From positions 47,559,038 through 47,623,037 of the forward strand of contig OX439131.1 in assembly GCA_949318235.1 (NCBI GenBank): DNA of 64,000 nucleotides, given 5' to 3'. Source of the DNA: Ecdyonurus torrentis (lineage: Eukaryota > Arthropoda > Insecta > Ephemeroptera > Heptageniidae). A program made the position numbers and the translations under genes. Shown in pieces: positions 46,884-58,987 of this stretch. Position 1 is the stretch's first letter. Each line of letters starts with the position of its first letter. Below the pieces are notes generated by a model, which worked only from the letters and a program-made list of their open reading frames with translations, searched no databases and was not told the origin of the DNA.

Positions 46884-49347
46884 GTATGTGAGGAATATGA
46901 TCAAGTAATTTTGTATGCACATATGGTAGTTTTCGGCAGCCTACTTTAATTTTTTTTTTTTTTTTTTTTTTACCCCAGAAGCTGATGATTTATTGTGTCA
47001 TACATATGAACCTCCCCTACCTCCTTGATTTTTCTCTAAGTAAGCTCAGCTGTGGGTGGTTTTCCCACAAAAAAATAAATAAGAAAGTGCCGGAAACTGG
47101 GGGTCTGCCAAAAACTGGTCCCTTTACCATACTATATGTGTAAGCTTTGTATGTATACTGTAGTCCATAATCTAGCTTGAACAAAATTCATCATTAAAAT
47201 ATGCATACACTTCTATTTTAATATCAATGTGTGTGGTCAGATATACATATTATATTTTGATGTGAGCGCTGCGTGCACTGCTGTGGCAATACGGTATGAT
47301 GTCTGAGCAATTTGGAAACTTTACGCTAGTAAATACGGTACGCCCTCTACCTCTGTGAGCCGCCTCACCTATTCACTTTCAGAAGCTTGCAGTGGTTCTC
47401 AGCATCAGCTGTTGTCCATTCGGGTCTCTTCAGTAAATGCTGTGAATCGCTGACAGTGGTGATACGGTATGTTTTTACAGCACTCTCAGTGCTCGCAACT
47501 GTATACGGTACGCATCCAAAGTTTATTGTCCTATACTGAGCAGTTCTAGTCATTATACTCCAGTATGGCGTCCAAGCGCATTAAATATGACGTTATACGG
47601 ATACACCTAAATCCCTTCCATGTCCTTGCGCTTTACCACCATGTTTGTGGTGTCTAATGCATTGTCCAGCAGAGAGGAAAACACCATTTTCCCTCATTTG
47701 TTTCAACAACAACAACAACAACAAAAGCTGTAAGCATATTTTTCTCATATTCTTCAAGCTTAGTACGACCTAAAGAAATAAGGCTTAAATTATGAGGTTT
47801 GAAGATTCATTTGCTGTACAGTACTGTTAAAAAAAAAAGGGGGGGAAGCGGTTTTAAATATGATTGGAAGCGGTCTATAATTTGTTCCATGTTCTTGACC
47901 CATCAGTGTCTTACTTGTACTTATATATAAATTGTCTCCACAGAATGATGACAAAGATAAAGAGGTATGCAGAGACTGTGAGCAGCAACTTGATCACTGG
48001 TCCATGTTTCTACGTAGAGCAGAGAAAGCTCAAGTATTATTCAAAGTTGCTGCTCAACAAGCTGCGTCAATCACAGAGCGCGCCTTGTGTGAGAAATTTG
48101 ACATCCAAGCTTGCATCGTGAGAGTGGAGAGAGTTGTCAGTGATGTGAGTGAGCAACAAGTTGACGTGGAGTCCAGCGACGTTGTAGAGAGCAACATTGC
48201 AAGTGTCAGTAACAGTGCAGTGTTAGAGAATATTGTTGCAAGTAACAGTGCAGAAGTTGATAATGTAAAATCTGTAGTGTCTCAGGAAAATCTAAAACTT
48301 ACAAAATGTTACAAGTGTCATGAATGTCACATTGACTTTAAGTTCAATTCTGAGTTTCAAAGACACAATAAAAGAATTCATAGTTCAGAAAGTCCTTATG
48401 AATGTACAAAATGTGATAAGAAATTCAAAACATATTATTATTTGAAAATTCATTCAAGAGTTCAATCAAATGAAAAACCATACAAATGTTTATTGTGTTC
48501 AAGTGCATTTAAATCAAAGCATAGCCTTAAAAAACACAAATTGCAAGTGCATTCTGACATCAGACTATACAAATGTACATTGTGTTCATATGCATCTAAA
48601 ACAAAATATACCCTTAAAAAACACAAAATGCAAGTCCATTCTGACATCAGACCATACAAATGTACATTGTGTTCATATGCATCTAAAACAAAATATACCC
48701 TTAAAAAACACAAAATGCAAGTCCATTCTGACATCAGACCATACAAGTGTACATTGTGTTCATATGCAACTAAAACAAAGCATACCCTTAACAACCACAA
48801 AATGCAAGTCCATTCTGACATCAAACCTTTTCAATGTTCATTATGTTCACATAAATTCAAATTAAAAGATACACTTATTGCACACAAAAGACAAGTTCAT
48901 TCTGACCTCAGACCCCATAAATGTACAATGTGTTCATATGCATGTAAATTAAGTTCAACTCTTAAAAGACACAAAAGTCAAGTGCATTCTGACATCAGAC
49001 CATACAAGTGTACATTATGTTCATATGCATGTAAAGTAAGTTCAGCTCTTAGTTCACACAAAAAACAAGTTCATTCTGACCTCAGACCATACAAATGTGC
49101 ATTGTGTTCATATGCATGCAAAGTAAGTTCAGATCTTAATAGACATAAAAGACAAATTCATTCTGACCTAAGACTGTATAAATGTACATTGTGTTCATAT
49201 GCATGTAAATTAAGTTCCGCTCTTAATGCACATAAAAAACAAGTACATTGTTACGTCAAACCATACAAATGTTATCATTGTAATAAAAAGTTCAAAGTTA
49301 AGAATAATTTAACTCGACATATTAAATTTCACAACTTACTGAAGTAA
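46779..49347 (+). CDS. ZAD-type C2H2 zinc-finger protein, two coding exons
   Basis: Two exons (46779-46883 and 47944-49347, phase-0 intron gag|gtatgt ... ctccacag) encode 502 residues. The N-terminus has C7-x2-C10 and C44-x2-C47 with a helical, acidic/basic region after them, the pattern of a ZAD (zinc-finger-associated) domain that mediates dimerisation. A Ser/Val-rich linker follows. Then come 12 C2H2 fingers (about 160-499), mostly C-x2-C-x12-H-x4-H, joined by HSD(I/L)RPYKC-type linkers rather than the usual TGEKPY. Finger 2 has Gln where the last His should be. Fingers 4 and 5 are identical, showing recent tandem growth. The protein is likely a DNA-binding regulator; its target cannot be read from sequence. 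Confidence is high for the C2H2 array and moderate for ZAD. Confidence 0.9.
47560..47830. repeat. Dispersed repeat in the ZAD intron
   Basis: Contains ctccagtatggcgtccaag, catgtttgtggtgtctaatg and gcttaaattatgaggtttg, matching in reverse 22900-23165, plus (CAA)n at 47704-47724. Confidence 0.6.
47944..49347 (+). CDS. ZAD-C2H2 gene coding exon 2
   Basis: Acceptor gtctccacag; encodes 467 residues to TAA. It starts NDDKDKEVCRDCEQQLDHW with the second ZAD Cys pair and holds all 12 zinc fingers in one intronless block. Finger units repeat every 87 bp between about 48568 and 48830. Confidence 0.9.
   Translation, partial: NDDKDKEVCRDCEQQLDHWSMFLRRAEKAQVLFKVAAQQAASITERALCEKFDIQACIVRVERVVSDVSEQQVDVESSDVVESNIASVSNSAVLENIVASNSAEVDNVKSVVSQENLKLTKCYKCHECHIDFKFNSEFQRHNKRIHSSESPYECTKCDKKFKTYYYLKIHSRVQSNEKPYKCLLCSSAFKSKHSLKKHKLQVHSDIRLYKCTLCSYASKTKYTLKKHKMQVHSDIRPYKCTLCSYASKTKYTLKKHKMQVHSDIRPYKCTLCSYATKTKHTLNNHKMQVHSDIKPFQCSLCSHKFKLKDTLIAHKRQVHSDLRPHKCTMCSYACKLSSTLKRHKSQVHSDIRPYKCTLCSYACKVSSALSSHKKQVHSDLRPYKCALCSYACKVSSDLNRHKRQIHSDLRLYKCTLCSYACKLSSALNAHKKQVHCYVKPYKCYHCNKKFKVKNNLTRHIKFHNLLK
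48568..48741 (+). repeat. Identical tandem zinc-finger units (87 bp x 2)
   Basis: Two successive 87-bp units starting at 48568 and 48655 appear identical through a full finger plus linker. A third unit from 48742 differs at only a few positions. This marks recent unequal exchange within the coding exon. Confidence 0.85.
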
Positions 49348-49390
49348 TCATGTTGATTTTTTTTTATAATATTTTCTAAAATTTAAAATA

Positions 49391-49708
49391 ATAAAGGCGT
49401 AGAACACCTTGAACAAAAAATATGCCTAATATCCTAACATACCTAAATACTAACGTTAATTTGGCCGGAGTCGTTGATTTCTAATTTGTTTTCCATTTAA
49501 AAAATGATAGCTGCGGGTTTGTGATGTCACAGCTCACTAGTCCACGCACGCGCAGAAACAGGCGAGCTGTGGCGTCGCAAACCCGCAGCTGTCATTTTGT
49601 AAATGGAAAACAAATTAGAAATCAACGACTCCGGCCAAATTAACGTTGATATTTAGGTATGTTAGGTTATTAGACATGTTTTCTGTTCAATGTGTTCTAC
49701 GCCTTTAA
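49391..49708. mobile_element. AGGCGTAGAAC TTAA-MITE, copy 4
   Basis: aaaggcgtagaacaccttga and complement; right TTAA, left ATAA. Starts about 44 bp after the ZAD stop codon, so it may lie in its 3' UTR. The octamer is mutated to tgatgtca here. Confidence 0.87.
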
Positions 49709-49739
49709 TAAAGATAAATATATGGAAAAAAAACAACAA

Positions 49740-50200
49740 CATCGTGGTTAATAGATAGGTTAATGGTTAGCGGTTAACAATAGGATACATTATAAATGAT
49801 TTATAATGTATCCTATTGTTAACCGCTAACCATTAAGAAGTAGGATGAGAAAAATTAGTGCACTGTGTATGTACAAAAAATGAATGCAAAGCGAACTTCT
49901 CTAACTTTGATAGTTATGGGAGAGATATGTATTTAATTTTTATTTAAATTAATGGGAGAGGGATTTAAATTAATTCACTAGGTACATTGCTAGGACTTTT
50001 ATTTTTGAAAAACAATATCATGGCCTTTTAAATTCCTTTTCATAAAAAAAAAAAAACAAAAAAAAAACGCCCTAGCCATGTTTAGTGATTTAATTTAAAT
50101 CCCTCTCCCATTAACTATCAAATTTTGAGAATTTTGCTTTGGATTTATTTTTTATACACAGTGCTCTAAATTCTCTAGTTCTATTTCTATCCTATTGTTT
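49740..50200. mobile_element. CAATAGGATAG palindrome, copy 2, with core hairpin
   Basis: A perfect small hairpin (ggttagcggttaacaatagg and complement, 49764-49834) is followed by diverged arms sharing agtgcac, gcaaagcgaa and gggatttaaat with copy 1. Confidence 0.7.
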
Positions 50201-50221
50201 TATAAAAAGAAAAGTATATAA

Positions 50222-50515
50222 TTACCAGCGCTGGCCTTTCTTACCACAGTAGAAGTTGTATGGAGAGGTGGAGGACTCACATGGCACACAGTTTTTTGTT
50301 TTAATTAAATTGTTTTGTAACAGCTTTCGTCATAAATTAATGACATTATCAATCATTACAGTACAAGACTACACACTGCTCAGTGATGTGCTCAAGTAAA
50401 AGTCTCTCAGTTATGAAACAATTTATTTACAACAAAAAAACTGTTTGCCACATGAGACCTCGACCTCTCTATACAACTTTCACTGTGGTAAGTAAGGCCA
50501 GCACTGGTAATTCTA
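50222..50515. mobile_element. CACGTGGCACACAG palindromic MITE, copy 2
   Basis: accagcgctggcctttctta ... taagtaaggccagcactggt; shares tagaagttgtatggagagg and gtacaagactacacactgct with 25025-25375. Confidence 0.8.
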
Positions 50516-50646
50516 TACTTTTCTTTCCTAACTGCATTTTTACCCCCTTAAAAATAATATAAGAAAAAAGAAAAGTACTGTACAGTAAATCAAATTTTGT
50601 TTACTTAAATATGGTATGGAATTTTAAAAAAACTGTTAATTTTTTT

Positions 50647-52803
50647 ATAAATATATGAAAAAACCATCGCGGTTAATGCTACTAATCAATAGGATAGAAA
50701 TAGTACGAGAGAAACTAGAGCACTTTGTATTGAAAAGTAATGCAGAGCGAAATTCTCTAATTTTGATAGAATAATGGGAATGGGATTCAAATTAATTCAC
50801 TAGTATTGTAACTAGGACGTTTTTTAATGAAAGAAATTAAAAGGATGGGTTATTCTGTGCGAAAACTAGCCATACATACCAAATATCGTCACGTAAACTA
50901 TCTCTCAATCTGGCTGGACGCGTTTCGACCTATCCGTTCCGAATATTGTATATTAATAAAATTAATATACAATAAAACATCGCGGGTCTCAGGTTCTCTT
51001 CAGCAGCCCATGGTAGTACAATATGCTCACCTATACCGAGCATCACCGCTTGGTACGTGTGGTTCATATCGCACGCCATGTGAAAATGAGATTTAGTCAG
51101 AGCGCTTGCTGAGCAGTGTCCGCCGCACCCCCCTCCCCACATTCCCCAATGCAGAGAAGGAAGCAGCCGCGACCACTACCCCGCAAGACGACACCTGTTT
51201 CGTGATACATACTTGTATGTTTGGCGAGTCTTTGCACAGAGAGGAGAGGAAAAAGTAAAAGATGATAGAGGTTAGAGATAGAAATAAAATGCAACCAAAT
51301 GTTGCATTTTTTGTATGCACTTACGTAGCTTTCGCTCTGGCATATAACTCGAATAGAATGTGAAAAATATTATTTACAAAGGAAAAAAAATCGACATTGC
51401 GATAAATATAAATATATGAAAAAACCATCGCGGTTAATGCTACTAATCAATAGGATAGAAATAGTACGAGAGAAACTAGAGCACTTTGTATTGAAAAGTA
51501 ATGCAGAGCGAAATTCTCTAATTTTGATACAAGTATGTATCACGAAACAGGTGTCGTCTTGCGGGGTAGTGGTCGCGGCTGCTTCCTTCTCTGCATTGGG
51601 GAATGTGGGGAGGGGGGTGCGGCGGACACTGCTCAGCAAGCGCTCTGACTAAATCTCATTTTCACATGGCGTGCGATATGAACCACACGTACCAAGCGGT
51701 GATGCTCGGTATAGGTGAGCATATTGTACTACCATGGGCTGCTGAAGAGAACCTGAGACCCGCGATGTTTTATTGTATATTAATTTTATTAATATACAAT
51801 ATTCGGAACGGATAGGTCGAAACGCGTCCAGCCAGATTGAGAGATAGTTTACGTGACGATATTTGGTATGTATGGCTAGTTTTCGCACAGAATAACCCAT
51901 CCTTTTAATTTCTTTCATTAAAAAACGTCCTAGTTACAATACTAGTGAATTAATTTGAATCCCATTCTATCAAAATTAGAGAATTTCGCTCTGCATTACT
52001 TTTCAATACAAAGTGCTCTAGTTTCTCTCGTACTATTTCTATCCTATTGATTAGTAGCATTAACCGCGATGGTTTTTTCATATATTTATATTTATCGCAA
52101 TGTCGATTTTTTTTCCTTTGTAAATAATATTTTTCACATTCTATTCGAGTTATATGCCAGAGCGAAAGCTACGTAAGTGCATACAAAAAATGCAACATTT
52201 GGTTGCATTTTATTTCTATCTCTAACCTCTATCATCTTTTACTTTTTCCTCTCCTCTCTGTGCAAAGACTCGCCAAACATACAAGTATGTATCACGAAAC
52301 AGGTGTCGTCTTGCGGGGTAGTGGTCGCGGCTGCTTCCTTCTCTGCATTGGGGAATGTGGGGAGGGGGGTGCGGCGGACACTGCTCAGCAAGCGCTCTGA
52401 CTAAATCTCATTTTCACATGGCGTGCGATATGAACCACACGTACCAAGCGGTGATGCTCGGTATAGGTGAGCATATTGTACTACCATGGGCTGCTGAAGA
52501 GAACCTGAGACCCGCGATGTTTTATTGTATATTAATTTTATTAATATACAATATTCGGAACGGATAGGTCGAAACGCGTCCAGCCAGATTGAGAGATAGT
52601 TTACGTGACGATATTTGGTATGTATGGCTAGTTTTCGCACAGAATAACCCATCCTTTTAATTTCTTTCATTAAAAAACGTCCTAGTTACAATACTAGTGA
52701 ATTAATTTGAATCCCATTCCCATTATTCTATCAAAATTAGAGAATTTCGCTCTGCATTACTTTTCAATACAAAGTGCTCTAGTTTCTCTCGTACTATTTC
52801 TAT
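50647..52803. mobile_element. Multi-inverted CAATAGGATAG array (A-B-A / B'-A'-B'-A')
   Basis: Unit A (50657-50769, 51415-51529) and unit B (about 50770-51410) are repeated in reverse: partial B' plus A' (51530-52090) and B' plus shortened A' (about 52091-52803). The copies look near identical: the same 89-codon ORF appears three times (50827-51096 +, 51649-51918 -, 52401-52670 -). The 13-mer tgttaattttttt flanks the insert (50634-50646, 52804-52816). No known transposase. Confidence 0.85.
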
Positions 52804-53019
52804 TGTTAATTTTTTTGTTTGGAAATGCCAAACTTCCTTAATAGTGTATTGCATGTTTTAATTGATTCTTGTACAAGCTCAAAGAGCTGCTATTTCAGAT
52901 ATATCTGGCAAAAATATTTAATTGAAATTTTCACTGTAACATTTTTTTTATTTTTTTATTTTTATTTTTTTTTTTTTTTTAAGATTTGTATTTTTTATAT
53001 TTCAAATAGGATTCTGTAA

Positions 53020-53163
53020 CAGTCAACCGGGATGAAATTGAAAGTGTGGGGTGAAATTAAAACTCCAATCATGTGCAAGCTTTCATTTTTCCCTATCTCG
53101 CTAGACACAGAGCACTTTGAAAGCAGCTCTGTGATTGGCTGTCAATTTCACCCCAGTTGACTA
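53020..53163. mobile_element. CAGTCAACTGGGGTGA MITE, copy 2
   Basis: cagtcaaccgggatgaaatt faces caatttcaccccagttgact over about 140 bp. Confidence 0.65.
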
Positions 53164-53398
53164 TATCGATATTGTTGCGAAAAAAAGGCCTATCTCGTTT
53201 TTTGTCAGTGGAAGCAAAAGGCGTATCTCGTATTTTGTCAGTGGAAGCAAAAGGCCTATCTCGAGCGCTATCGCCATAACGTTCGGGAACGAGATAGGCC
53301 TTTTGCTTCCACTGACAAAATACGAGATACGCCTTTTGCTTCCACTGACAAAAAACGAGATAGGCCTTTTTTTCGCAATAAGATCGATATGTATAATG
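53162..53398. mobile_element. Hairpin built of about 38-bp tandem units, copy 1
   Basis: Each arm has about 2.5 units of gtcagtggaagcaaaaggc plus tatctcgt, in perfect inverse on the other side of a 25-bp loop. Outer ends tatatcgat / atcgatatgtata. Related to 55016-55210. Confidence 0.85.
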
Positions 53399-53442
53399 TA
53401 CTGTATGTAAAATAATATACATAGCTTTCAAAAATAAAATTA

Positions 53443-53625
<183 letters not shown>

Positions 53626-53670
53626 TATGATTACTCTTAAAGTTTAACCTATATAAGATTATGTAATGTA

Positions 53671-54991
53671 CAGCTCTGGCCAAAAGTTTGAGAACGATTT
53701 GAAATGCAACCCGCAACACAAATCATGTAAACAAGCAAATTTCCTTTTTCCTGACTATATCACTATAGCGATTACGATTATTTATCACGACAGCTAGCAA
53801 GCAGACGTGCGTCTCTCTTGCTAGCTTGCTGCATACACCTTTCTAGCTTTTCAATATTTCTGATGACTACAAAATATTTTAGTTTTGTTATGCATACCTG
53901 CTATTTGATATTGTAAAATGTTCTATCTCTTGTGGTTTTTTGTTAAAATGCAAGGTATATTATAATATAATATCAACCTTGGTAAAAATACTATGATGTT
54001 ATATAGATAGGCCTATATTTTTATTTTATTATTATTATTTTGCATTATTTAAATTTTTTTCTTTTTTTTTAAATGAATTAATTATTTTCTACAAATAATC
54101 GCTTTTATATATAATTTGTTTCATTAAATAGTTTGCTATAATTCATTAACTAATTATTTATATGAAACAACTTTTATTCTTTAATTAAAAAGACGGAAAG
54201 GGATGATTGTTTATGCGCGGAAATAAAACAACAACAAATGATAAAATTAAATATAAAATCAAATTGTTTGTAAATAAATATGTTGATTAATAAATATGTT
54301 AATTAAAAAAAAATAGTGAAATAATTTTTTTTTAAATATAGGCCTATCCCTTAAATATAAAGTGGCATAAATATCATAAGCTGGAATCATTTAATTATTG
54401 AATATGTGTAATACTTTATAAAAAAATTAGTTAGCTTAATTATTTAAATGAAACAACTTTTATTCTATAATTCAAATGACGCAATAAAGGGATGATTGTT
54501 TATGCGGGAGAAAAGGAAGAACAGAAGATAAAATTAGATATCAAATCAAATTATTTGAAAATTAAATATTATAATTAATAAATAAGTTAATTAAAAAAAG
54601 ATAAAATAATGAAATAATTAAAAAAAAAATTATATCCATTAAATATAAAGTAGCATAAACATCGTAAAACTATATTCATATAATTATTGAATGTTTTTAA
54701 TAATTTATATATTTTTTTCTTGCTTCATGTAAGGTATAAAAATAAAACTCAAGAAGACAATATTTTGTGAGTTTGATAGGTAAAAATAGAAATCACCACA
54801 TTCTGTGTGATTGTTTGATCGAAAAACATGATAACAAAACTGGACACAACAGATAGCCAAACATAGAGGAGGAGGTGAGGGGAAAGATTCACATACTATC
54901 GATATAGTCAGGAAAAAAGAAACCTGCATTGATGACTCATCTGTTTTGCCCGATCACTTTCATATCGTTCTCAAACTTTTGGCCAGAGCTG
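53671..54991. mobile_element. Tc1/mariner-like non-autonomous element, 1,321 bp
   Basis: Ends CAGCTCTGGCCAAAAGTTTG / complement, flanked by TA (53669-53670, 54992-54993). No transposase: the interior is AT-rich and holds a tandem duplication of about 285 bp (54160-54440 and 54445-54700, sharing gggatgattgtttatgcg). Confidence 0.85.
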
Positions 54992-55015
54992 TACATTGTA
55001 TTATAATATATCTTT

Positions 55016-55210
55016 TACATATCGACGTTGTTGCAAAAAAAAATGTGTAACTCGTATTTTGTCAGGCGAAGCAAAACGTGTAAGTTGTTTTTTGTTACGC
55101 TAAGCAATATGTGTATCTCGTATTTTGACTTTGACTCGACTTACACATATTGCTCTGCGTGACAAAATACGAGATACACATTTTTTTATGCAACAACGTC
55201 GATATATATA
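55016..55210. mobile_element. Hairpin built of tandem units, copy 2 (diverged)
   Basis: atatcgacgttgttgcaaaa and complement at the ends, with tcgtattttgtca units inside. Same architecture as 53162-53398. Confidence 0.75.
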
Positions 55211-55449
55211 ATTAACTACTGTATATGATTTTATCTATATTGTGTGTGTACCACCAATGTATAGGGTGTAAGCCTGGTGTTTTTTTTTTTTAATGAATAA
55301 AAAAAGTTTAATATATACACTTAAATATTTTGTGTTGTTATTTTGGTAATGTACAGTTTACATAACAAGAATATTTTATATACAAGTTAAGGGAAAACAT
55401 CACTCTGTTTGGATCAATATTCAAGAAATGGATAGAATTGCCAGCACTG

Positions 55450-55565
55450 GCCTTACTATAGTGAAGAAAGTCCCATACTTTGATGATAAATCTTGCTAGC
55501 ACAGATATAACAATTATATTATATATATTACTTTGTTTGCTATGGTAATGCCAGTGTGTCATTTT
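55450..55565. mobile_element. ACCATAGTGAAGAG MITE, truncated copy
   Basis: gccagcactggccttactat ... gctatggtaatgccagtgtg ends with most of the centre missing. Confidence 0.65.
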
Positions 55566-55716
55566 TCTTTCAAATTTATCATGATTTAAGTTAAGAGATG
55601 AAATTGTCACTAGAATTTTTAAATTTTGTAGATTTAATTTTTTTTAAAGATTTAATTACAATTAAAACACTTTATAACATAGTTAAGTAATAATAATAAT
55701 GGACCTTGTGATAATT

Positions 55717-56016
55717 ATGGAGCTTATTGGTTTAGCATGAAGGGAGATTTGGGGAAAGCTAAGAGTCCCCAAATTTAACATTAACATTACACTTAATTAT
55801 GAGGAAAAAACTTCTACTTCTTCTTCTTCTTTTTTTTTTTTTTTTTTTGTTTAATTTATTTGTTTATTATTTTTTTTTTTTTTAGAAAACTGCTACACTG
55901 ATTTCAGAGAAATATGAATGAGAAATACTTTATATATATACATACATATTTTTAGGTATTTTAAGCCATAGAAATTTTTTAACAACTTCTTAAACAGATA
56001 TGAGATAACCTCCATT
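55717..56016. mobile_element. GGTTATCGGTTTA MITE, copy
   Basis: atggagcttattggttta / gagataacctccatt ends; shares gaaagctaagagtccccaa-type sequence and aagccatagaaa with 34101-34312. TTC and T-runs have expanded inside. Confidence 0.75.
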
Positions 56017-56447
56017 GATTGACAGATTCTAGATTAACATGAGCTGACGCTGACAGATGTTGTGGCAGAGAAAATATTGCTTCCCAAGCTACAAGTATAT
56101 TTATAAGCGTTTGTAAGTGGATCATATTGCTCTTTATTTTTTATTATCAGTGTTTTTATTTAATGTTCAGCTATGAAAACATTGAGATAAGTGAAGAGGA
56201 TTAGGATTTGTTTTAAGTTTTGCAGGCATTCAATGGAGACTTCAATTATTGAAGTTCAATTTGTTAATTAATGTAAAAATGAAGTTAATTAATTAAAAAT
56301 TCAAAGTTATGACAACTAAAATCATTGCTCCAGTGAACATGCCAAGGAACTGTCATGTTGTTTTGCAAAGATTCGTAATTTCCTAGCTTTTCACTTTTCA
56401 ATATCTTTAAATACACATTTCTCGCTTGTAAATTAAAATTTCAGGAC

Positions 56448-56656
56448 TTAAAGGGCAGTTCTGTGATCAGCAGATCAAGAGCTTTCCTACGATGTGCATT
56501 TTATTAGGATTCGGGTCCGAAAGTTTCAAGGCCACAAAAACAAGCAAGGCTAACCCCTTCTTTGTTTTTTTGGCTGAAATAGTTTTTGTCAAGAAACCCA
56601 TGGACATGCACATTGTTAGAAAGCCCTTGAACTGCTGATTACATAACTGCCCTTAA
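56448..56656. mobile_element. Third TTAA-MITE family (AGGGCAGTT ends)
   Basis: TTAA both sides; agggcagttctgtgatcag and complement; inner ccacaaaaacaa and cccttgaactgctgat. Confidence 0.85.
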
Positions 56657-56839
56657 ATCTTCAATACACCCTTTGGTTAAAAAGTTATTAATAAAAAACA
56701 ATTTTTTTGAAATTTTGAAAAAATCAAGTTAGACATGTTTTCTTACTAATTAAGGTCCTTAGAGTACGAATCTGAGGTCCGTTTTTAATTTCAGCCCTTA
56801 TTTGTAAAGTTAGCGGGGTGTGAAGTGGTTCAGTTTTAG

Positions 56840-56915
56840 AGTATCCTGCGAGGTAGGCAACTTGTCGTGCATCAATGTTTAACAAGTTGCCTAACTTACT
56901 GGGGACAGTTCTTAC
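56840..56915. repeat. Small hairpin
   Basis: gtaggcaacttgt and acaagttgcctaact face each other around catcaatgt. Confidence 0.6.
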
Positions 56916-57036
56916 TTTTCTACTTCATATTTGGTGAGCGTTCAGCTCGACAGAAGACTTCCTAGGAAATACTAACTACTCTCACTCCTTAATTAACAAT
57001 TATTTTTTAACATTATTTTCATTGTTGTAAGGCCAT

Positions 57037-57081
57037 GTTTGTTTGTTTTGTTTGTTTGTTTGTTTGTTTGTTTGTTTGTTT
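57037..57081. repeat. (TTTG)n microsatellite
   Basis: About ten tttg repeats; 57082-57810 beyond it is AT-rich without a gene. Confidence 0.95.
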
Positions 57082-58084
57082 GTTTGTTTTTTTTTTAGCA
57101 TTTTGAGGGGGTATTAATAAGTAAAAAGATAAAAAAAAAAGGTGTTTTTTTTTGTCAAAAAATTTATTTTTATTTACGTAATTATTTCTTAATCCACATA
57201 CAGCATAGCTAAGTACATACACGTGTAATACATTCAAATTACAATGACAACATACAGTATAAAAAATACATTTAAATTTGAACACTTTATATTTTAATAC
57301 ATATAATACAAAACAAAGTTACTCCTAATCAATATTTAGTTAACAAATCATAAGACACTTTTTTTTAACAATACGGTTACCTGCTATCAGCAAATACATC
57401 TAGATTTTTTATATATATAAGTACAGTATGCTAAAAGTTCATTTTTATTTATTTTATTATTATTTTTCTAAAATATTTTCCAAACTAGCGCCATATAATA
57501 ATTATTAATTAAAAACTAAATTAAAAATATCATTTAATTATAAAAAATCCTTAAATTAAGAACTTAAAAATTAGAAAGAGGGTGGGGGGGTGGGTGGGAA
57601 TGTGATATCTCTATTTATAGGCCTATATTTTTTGTGACCATTTTGGAACATTAATTTATTATATAATTAATTAAGTTAATTATTTTTTTTTTCTTTTCTA
57701 GAGATTTTGAGGTATGTTTCCTGTACAAGATTTATTTGTCTTAAATTCAGATATTTTACATTTTATTATTTATTCTTATACATTGAGATTTGAGTACACA
57801 TAACTCACATTTGAGTTAAAAAAAAAAACTTAAATAAACCAAGTTTTGTGTTAACTTTGAGGTTTTACTGTTAACAATTAACCTCACACTTGGCAATACC
57901 CCCCCCCCTTTTTTTCCTTCCGGCATAAGTTTGTATAGGTTGGTTTCATTCATGTTAAAGTCGACGTCATAAGTGAGTACTAAATAGCATTGGCCGGTAT
58001 AGGAAAATGGCACATTTTGCCACTTTAAAAATACTTCGCAAATTTTTTTGAGAGCATTGATGCTGTTAACAGGTTGAATTAGTA

Positions 58085-58400
58085 CCTCAAGTATACAAGA
58101 AAAATAATAATAACCAAAAAAATAGCTAATTTCCAAAGAAAATAGCCAAAAACTACGTTTGTCCTATACTAAGCAATGTTATTCATTACTCAAGATGAGC
58201 ATCGAAAAGCACTCAGAATGACGTCATGCGCACACGCCCTATTGCCTTCAATAACATGTGTACCTAATTTCAAAGAGATTTGTCCATCAGTTACTATGTG
58301 TGAAAAAATAGCATGGGAAACATCTCGTCACAGTCCCCTCTACCGAGACTCTGCATCTTGTATACTCACCATGCTATTTTTTTACAACATAACCAATGGA
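58085..58400. repeat. Dispersed repeat (GTTTGTCCTATACTAAGCAATG), copy
   Basis: Reverse of 43800-43995 with tgacgtca at 58219-58226; the family also occurs at 18718-18880 and 42470-42725. Confidence 0.65.
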
Positions 58401-58469
58401 TATACCAAGTGGGATTTTACATATTAATATTTTATTGTGCACAAGATGGAAGCAACAATCATCACACAC

Positions 58470-58625
58470 TCACCCTAATCAGGGGGGGGGGGGGGGGGGC
58501 TCACTAGCAGCTGTGACGTCACTTGTCCTAGAAAATGCAATGTTAACCTTATGGGCAAAACTATTCACTTGACGTCACAACACCCTAGTGAGCCTACCCT
58601 GCACCCTAATCATCTCAATATTTAG
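58470..58625. repeat. Palindromic element with CACCCTAAT ends
   Basis: caccctaatc + poly(G) + gctcactag faces ctagtgagcctaccctgcac; tgacgtca in both arms (58514-58521, 58570-58577). Confidence 0.65.
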
Positions 58626-58987
58626 AATATCAATAAATAAAAACTACTCTACTAAAAGGTCTTACAAAATTATTGACATATTTAATAATCACTGATATAA
58701 AAAGATATATAAGTAACATCTAAATATTCAAAGGAATGTGTGGCTTGGTAAAACAATATAAAACTCACAAAACTTCTTTTTTTTCTTTTTTTTTTCTTCT
58801 TCTTCAGAGAATGCTTTTTTATGAGAAAAACTCACAACACAATGCATTTATAATTTTGTTCTCAAATGTGCTGTTACTTAAACTGATTGTGTTCACACTG
58901 TCACTCATATTTGAGGGACAAATCCACTTTTGAACAGACGTCTGTTACACCGATATATAAACAGGATTGGAAGTTCTTGTTGAAAAA

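Noticed and set aside
48462..48824. Minus-strand 120-codon ORF with internal repeats
   Set aside because: Antisense shadow of the tandem zinc-finger units.
50827..52670. Same 89-codon ORF present three times
   Set aside because: It lies inside the inverted array copies, has no domain, and its repetition follows from the DNA repeat rather than coding constraint.
53162..53398. CRISPR-like spacing of about 38-bp units
   Set aside because: Units are contiguous with no unique spacers, mirrored as a hairpin, in a eukaryotic genome.
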